Part shown: one piece after another, positions 60,346 to 64,000 of the stretch
How positions within the stretch are numbered: position 1 is the stretch's first letter
Layout of the letters: the number at the start of each line of letters is the position of its first letter
Assembly (NCBI GenBank): GCA_028023455.1
Contig: JAQFVV010006633.1
Location: forward strand, 1 to 64,000
Direction of reading: 5' to 3'
DNA length: 64,000 nucleotides
Source of the DNA: Epiperipatus broadwayi
Lineage: Eukaryota > Onychophora > Udeonychophora > Euonychophora > Peripatidae
Made by a program: the position numbers and the translations under genes
Notes under the pieces: model-generated
Seen by the model: the letters and a program-made list of their open reading frames with translations, nothing else
Database searches by the model: none
Told to the model about the DNA's origin: nothing

Positions 60346-62568
60346 ATAAAAGATAAAGAAAAGTGTAAAATTGGATAAATAATTTATTTTGTTCTCTTTA
60401 TTCTGTAATTGTAATTAATTACAACTTTAATTTTAGTTTTGAAAGGGTACTGAGAGAGAAAACATTCTTTTTCATAAATTACTTAATAATTTTTAATTTT
60501 AACTTTCTAAGAGAGATAAACTAGAAAAATTTTATGTTTGTAATTTTTTTTTAAAAAAGAGAAGAAAAAAGTGTTAACATTATTTGTTAAATTTTATTTT
60601 ATTAATATTTTTTTTTTCTTTATCACTCTCTAAAATTAAAGGGAAAGTTTTCAAAATTAGTGTAACTAATTTGATTATCTTGTTTTTCTTTTGGAAAAAA
60701 ATTAATTAAAGATGAATTTTAAAACTATGAATGGAATTTTTTTGATTAATAAAAAATGAGAAAATATCTAAACAATGTTTTGTAAAAATAGATCCAATTG
60801 GTTAGTAATAAATTGTCATGTATGAAACAGGATTATGATTGGTTGGAGATAGGTTTATTCCAAATATAATGGTGTGAGTAAATCATTAGACCACAGTTTT
60901 TTTATAAGCAGAGATTAGTCATTACCGAACTGTTGAAGAGATATAGTAAAAAATTAAGCCATTGAGGTGGACAGAGTCATTCCTGACTCAACTGCTTAAA
61001 AATAAAAGAATAAAAACTCAGCTCTGAAGAGCCCACCACTAGTTTAGAAATTTTTTTAAATGGATTTAAAGAACAAAATGTGATAAGCCTTAGCTAGAAA
61101 TTAAGATATATCTACATTCATATAACCTGATTCACATGAAACAAATATGAAAGAAATGAAGACATCCTAAAGTAATCTGCCACAAACCTTATCTTCACCA
61201 AAGAGCATGAGTTTCTCTATCTTTATGTGTATAGAAGTCTTGGAAAATTATGAAATTTCGAAATGGATCAATTTTTCCTGTGAACCCTGAAAATATTCTA
61301 TTGGAAAAATGGAGAAAATTAACTGTGTACATTACCCTGGTATTGAGTAGCATTTGAAAAGAAAGCTCACATGTAAAAGTGTCGAAGAAGGATTTAAAAA
61401 GAAAATAAAATCATGGTTAAAGGTATTATCTTTACTGCACATATTATATTTAAATTTATAAATGAGTTTTTAAATTCAGTAGCAATTGACATTAATTAAT
61501 AATTTTATGAGTATTTTTTGTTTAATTGAAACATGTTTTTACTCAGTTGATTTTTCTCTTCAAAATGATAAAAGGGGTTTTTAGAGAATTTAATTTTTAT
61601 TAAAATTAAGATTTTCTTTTGAAAGATCTTTGTCTTTTTATTCATTTGATTTTTCCTCCAAAATTTAATAAAAAGTTGTTCTTAACAGATTTAAAGATTT
61701 TTATATCTGATTATGAAAAAGTTGTTTTCCAATTTTTGTTATTTAACAAAAAATAACTAAATGAATTCAAACTTAATTAAATCAATGAATGAAAATCAAA
61801 TAATGAATCACTTTAAAATATGAAATAATATTTTTGATAAAATTAATTTTAAATTATTATAACAGGCAAAACTCTCCATACAGTAGTAAGAAATGGTAAT
61901 CATGTGATATTTAATGCTTTAAATTATTATATTATCATGTTATTTTCTTTAGTTTTTTTAATTATTAATTTGTTGGCTTAATAAATAATTGTTTAAAATT
62001 TATTTTAGTGATAATGTCTTATTTTTCATCGATTTGTTATGTGTTGGAGTAATGTGTGATTTGATTTTCTTACAACTTAGTGTTTTAGAGATTTTTAAAT
62101 TATCCCAGAAAAGCTATTTAATTATAGTAGAGGAAACTTATAAACAATTTAAAATAAAATGCTGTTGTATTTATTAATCTCTTATTCACAGTTACAGTTC
62201 CTAATCTTATAGTTTTGAACTAGTTCTAGAGAGCATAATGGTCAGTTATATGAATGTAGATGTATATGTTAGTGTTTGGACATTCAGATGACTACTCTGG
62301 ATGGTGCAAAAATATCACATTTAAAGTCCATTCACAGCATTTTATGTTTTTATTAGAAATTAAGTTGTAGTTGGCCTGTATACTAAGAGTAACATACAGA
62401 CAGAGCATTAATGATCATCCACATGTATAACTGTCCTAGCATTATTTTTTTTATTATTGAGGGACTGTCATTTATGTACATCCAAATCATTATTATATAT
62501 CTTGCCATAAGTTTTGCCTAGATAAGTAACCTATTTTGTAGTGCACCTCTTTAAATTCAATCATACAG
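60346..62568 (+). mobile_element. probable 2.2-kb insertion splitting repeat J
   Basis: Repeat J is continuous at 56698-57104 but is split here into 60220-60345 and about 62569-62820, implying an insertion of about 2.2 kb, the size of the TA-linked families. It has ATTGG at 60838, TATAAGCAG near 60903 (about 560 bp in) and CTGTTGAAGAG downstream, as in element F. A frame reading HLKRKLTCKSVEEGFKKKIKSW near 61350-61420 ends at a possible donor but has a stop nearby. No family recognised. The exact ends are not resolved. Confidence 0.4.
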
Positions 62569-62820
62569 TTAACTGATTATTGACTGATTATTTTTGATCA
62601 ATGATTGCTCATTTGATTACTTTTGTTTAATGCTGGATAATCAGTGATATTATAGATGTTACTATTAATATAACTATCTATAGTTTTCCAGTTTCATTTT
62701 ATGTTGATTCTCATGCTCCTTAAATATTCCTTTTATATTTATTCATTATTTATTTATTTATATTTGTGATAAATGGGGAGTGATGATGTCTTGCCATTTC
62801 CCCATGTTCACCACTTAACT
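62569..62820. repeat. dispersed repeat J, copy 2, right piece
   Basis: It matches 56845-57100: ATTGCTCATTTGATTAC..., AATGCTGGATAATCAGTG, ATTAATATAACTAT, CTCATGCT, TTTATATTTATTCA, TGATGATGTC. Confidence 0.6.
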
Positions 62821-62827
62821 CTGTACT

Positions 62828-63083
<256 letters not shown>

Positions 63084-63089
63084 AGAGAG

Positions 63090-64000
63090 GGGAGAACCTG
63101 AACTTAGGACTTTGTAATCTATATTTATCCTCCAATCTATCTCAAGTAAACATATATGGAAAAAAGATAAGTGATCCACAAGATATATATTTTGTGCAGA
63201 ACCAATACTCATCAGTTGGGTCAGATCATAATCTTCCACACAATATATACATTCAATCAGTGCTTCATTTATTTTAAGATAGGAATTACTTAAACTTTAA
63301 TGGACATGCTTCCATATTCTCATGCTTTCAACTATTCAACCATTAATGCCATTGAAAACAGTGGTGGAATGCTCAATGCAAACATTCAATTTGATACTGT
63401 AGTTATTACCTGTGTTGACATTATGTTAATCTACTTCGTCATTTTATCAATCTATTTCATATCCATATATTTTAATAAAAAGAAAGATGGGCAGTTATGT
63501 ATGTAAATACAAAGACTAAAACCTTGGATTTTTCAGCCCAAGCAATTACATATTTCCTTGGAAATATATTACAAATTCAGCCCATCTCTTTTTTATTAAT
63601 ATATATGGATACACAATGATCTGATAAAATTAAGAATTAAAGTGATATAATGTCTACATGGGTATGACTACAATATCAAATCCAATAAGAGCTTTGAATG
63701 TTTGATTATTGTTTTTTCAATGAAATGGTCGATTGGATAATTGGAAGCATGAGAAGATTAGAGCCTATCATTTAAAGTTTAAAGAATTGCTATCTTAATA
63801 TAAACCAAGCCTTGATTGTATATATATGGGGTGAGATTATGATGTGGCCCAACTGATGAATCCTAGTTCTGCATGAAATATACATATATAGAAAATTATC
63901 TTTTTCACATGTAGTTCATGTGTATTGGTTGCTTGAGATAGAGTGGAGGATGATTGTAGACTAAAAATTCAAGTCTCTCTCTACTTATATATATAAGAAA
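63090..64000. mobile_element. foldback element, family A, copy 4, running off the window
   Basis: The left arm (about 63095-63420) has TTTTGTGCAGAACCAATACTCATC, shortened in the family core, and ACTTTAATGGACATGC. The right arm (about 63640-64000) has the inverse (CCAACTGATGAATCC, CATGAAATATACATA, TTCACATGTAG). The centre is about 200 bp. The right terminus lies at or beyond the window end. Confidence 0.75.

Overview
The window is metazoan nuclear DNA: very AT-rich, full of microsatellites and transposon remnants, with one clear protein-coding exon. That exon (35069-36053, + strand) encodes the middle of the soluble guanylate cyclase beta-1 subunit, the haem-binding nitric-oxide receptor. It runs from late in the H-NOX domain, through the PAS-like domain, into the coiled coil, and is bounded by a good acceptor and donor. 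The protein reads most like an arthropod beta-1 subunit to me (judged from memory, moderate to low certainty). The catalytic domain and the first H-NOX exon are not visible here, so they must lie in other exons, and much of the window may be intron.

The rest is repeat landscape. (1) A group of elements with termini starting TTGTRM or TTRTAA sits directly against (TA)n tracts: 2249-4004, 14115-16209, 16224-18374, 19738-21957, 23455-27709, 39095-41284, 41603-41998 (truncated), 54769-56689 and probably 44174-46422. Most carry a TATAAAAG-like promoter about 375-930 bp inside one end, and several have a TGGCGCC-type motif near the other. No transposase or reverse transcriptase is visible in them. 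(2) A foldback family with long inverted arms occurs at 21970-22890, 38238-39090, 47462-48103 and 63090-64000, with fragments near 7411 and 46430. One copy splits an RTE-type LINE. (3) A 2002-bp TIR element (42044-44045) has perfect 30-bp TIRs and a perfect 8-bp target duplication, and carries a hairpin and a 107-bp satellite-like array. (4) A palindromic Penelope-like remnant (32672-33717) encodes a GIY-YIG endonuclease on both arms and ends in a hammerhead-like motif. (5) There is a dead mariner (31509-32362), a degraded RTE LINE (about 46950-49500), four copies of a tRNA-derived SINE, and several isolated hairpins.

Layout: 0-14 kb holds one TA-linked element, SINEs and mostly unassigned AT-rich DNA. 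14-28 kb is dense in TA-linked elements. 28-31.5 kb is unassigned. 31.5-33.7 kb holds mariner and Penelope remnants. 35-36 kb is the cyclase exon. 38-44.2 kb is a nearly continuous repeat cluster. 47-49.5 kb is the LINE. 49.5-54.7 kb is mostly unassigned. 54.7-64 kb is repeats plus a purine-rich degenerate region. No prokaryotic features, rRNA, CRISPR or functional tRNA were found.
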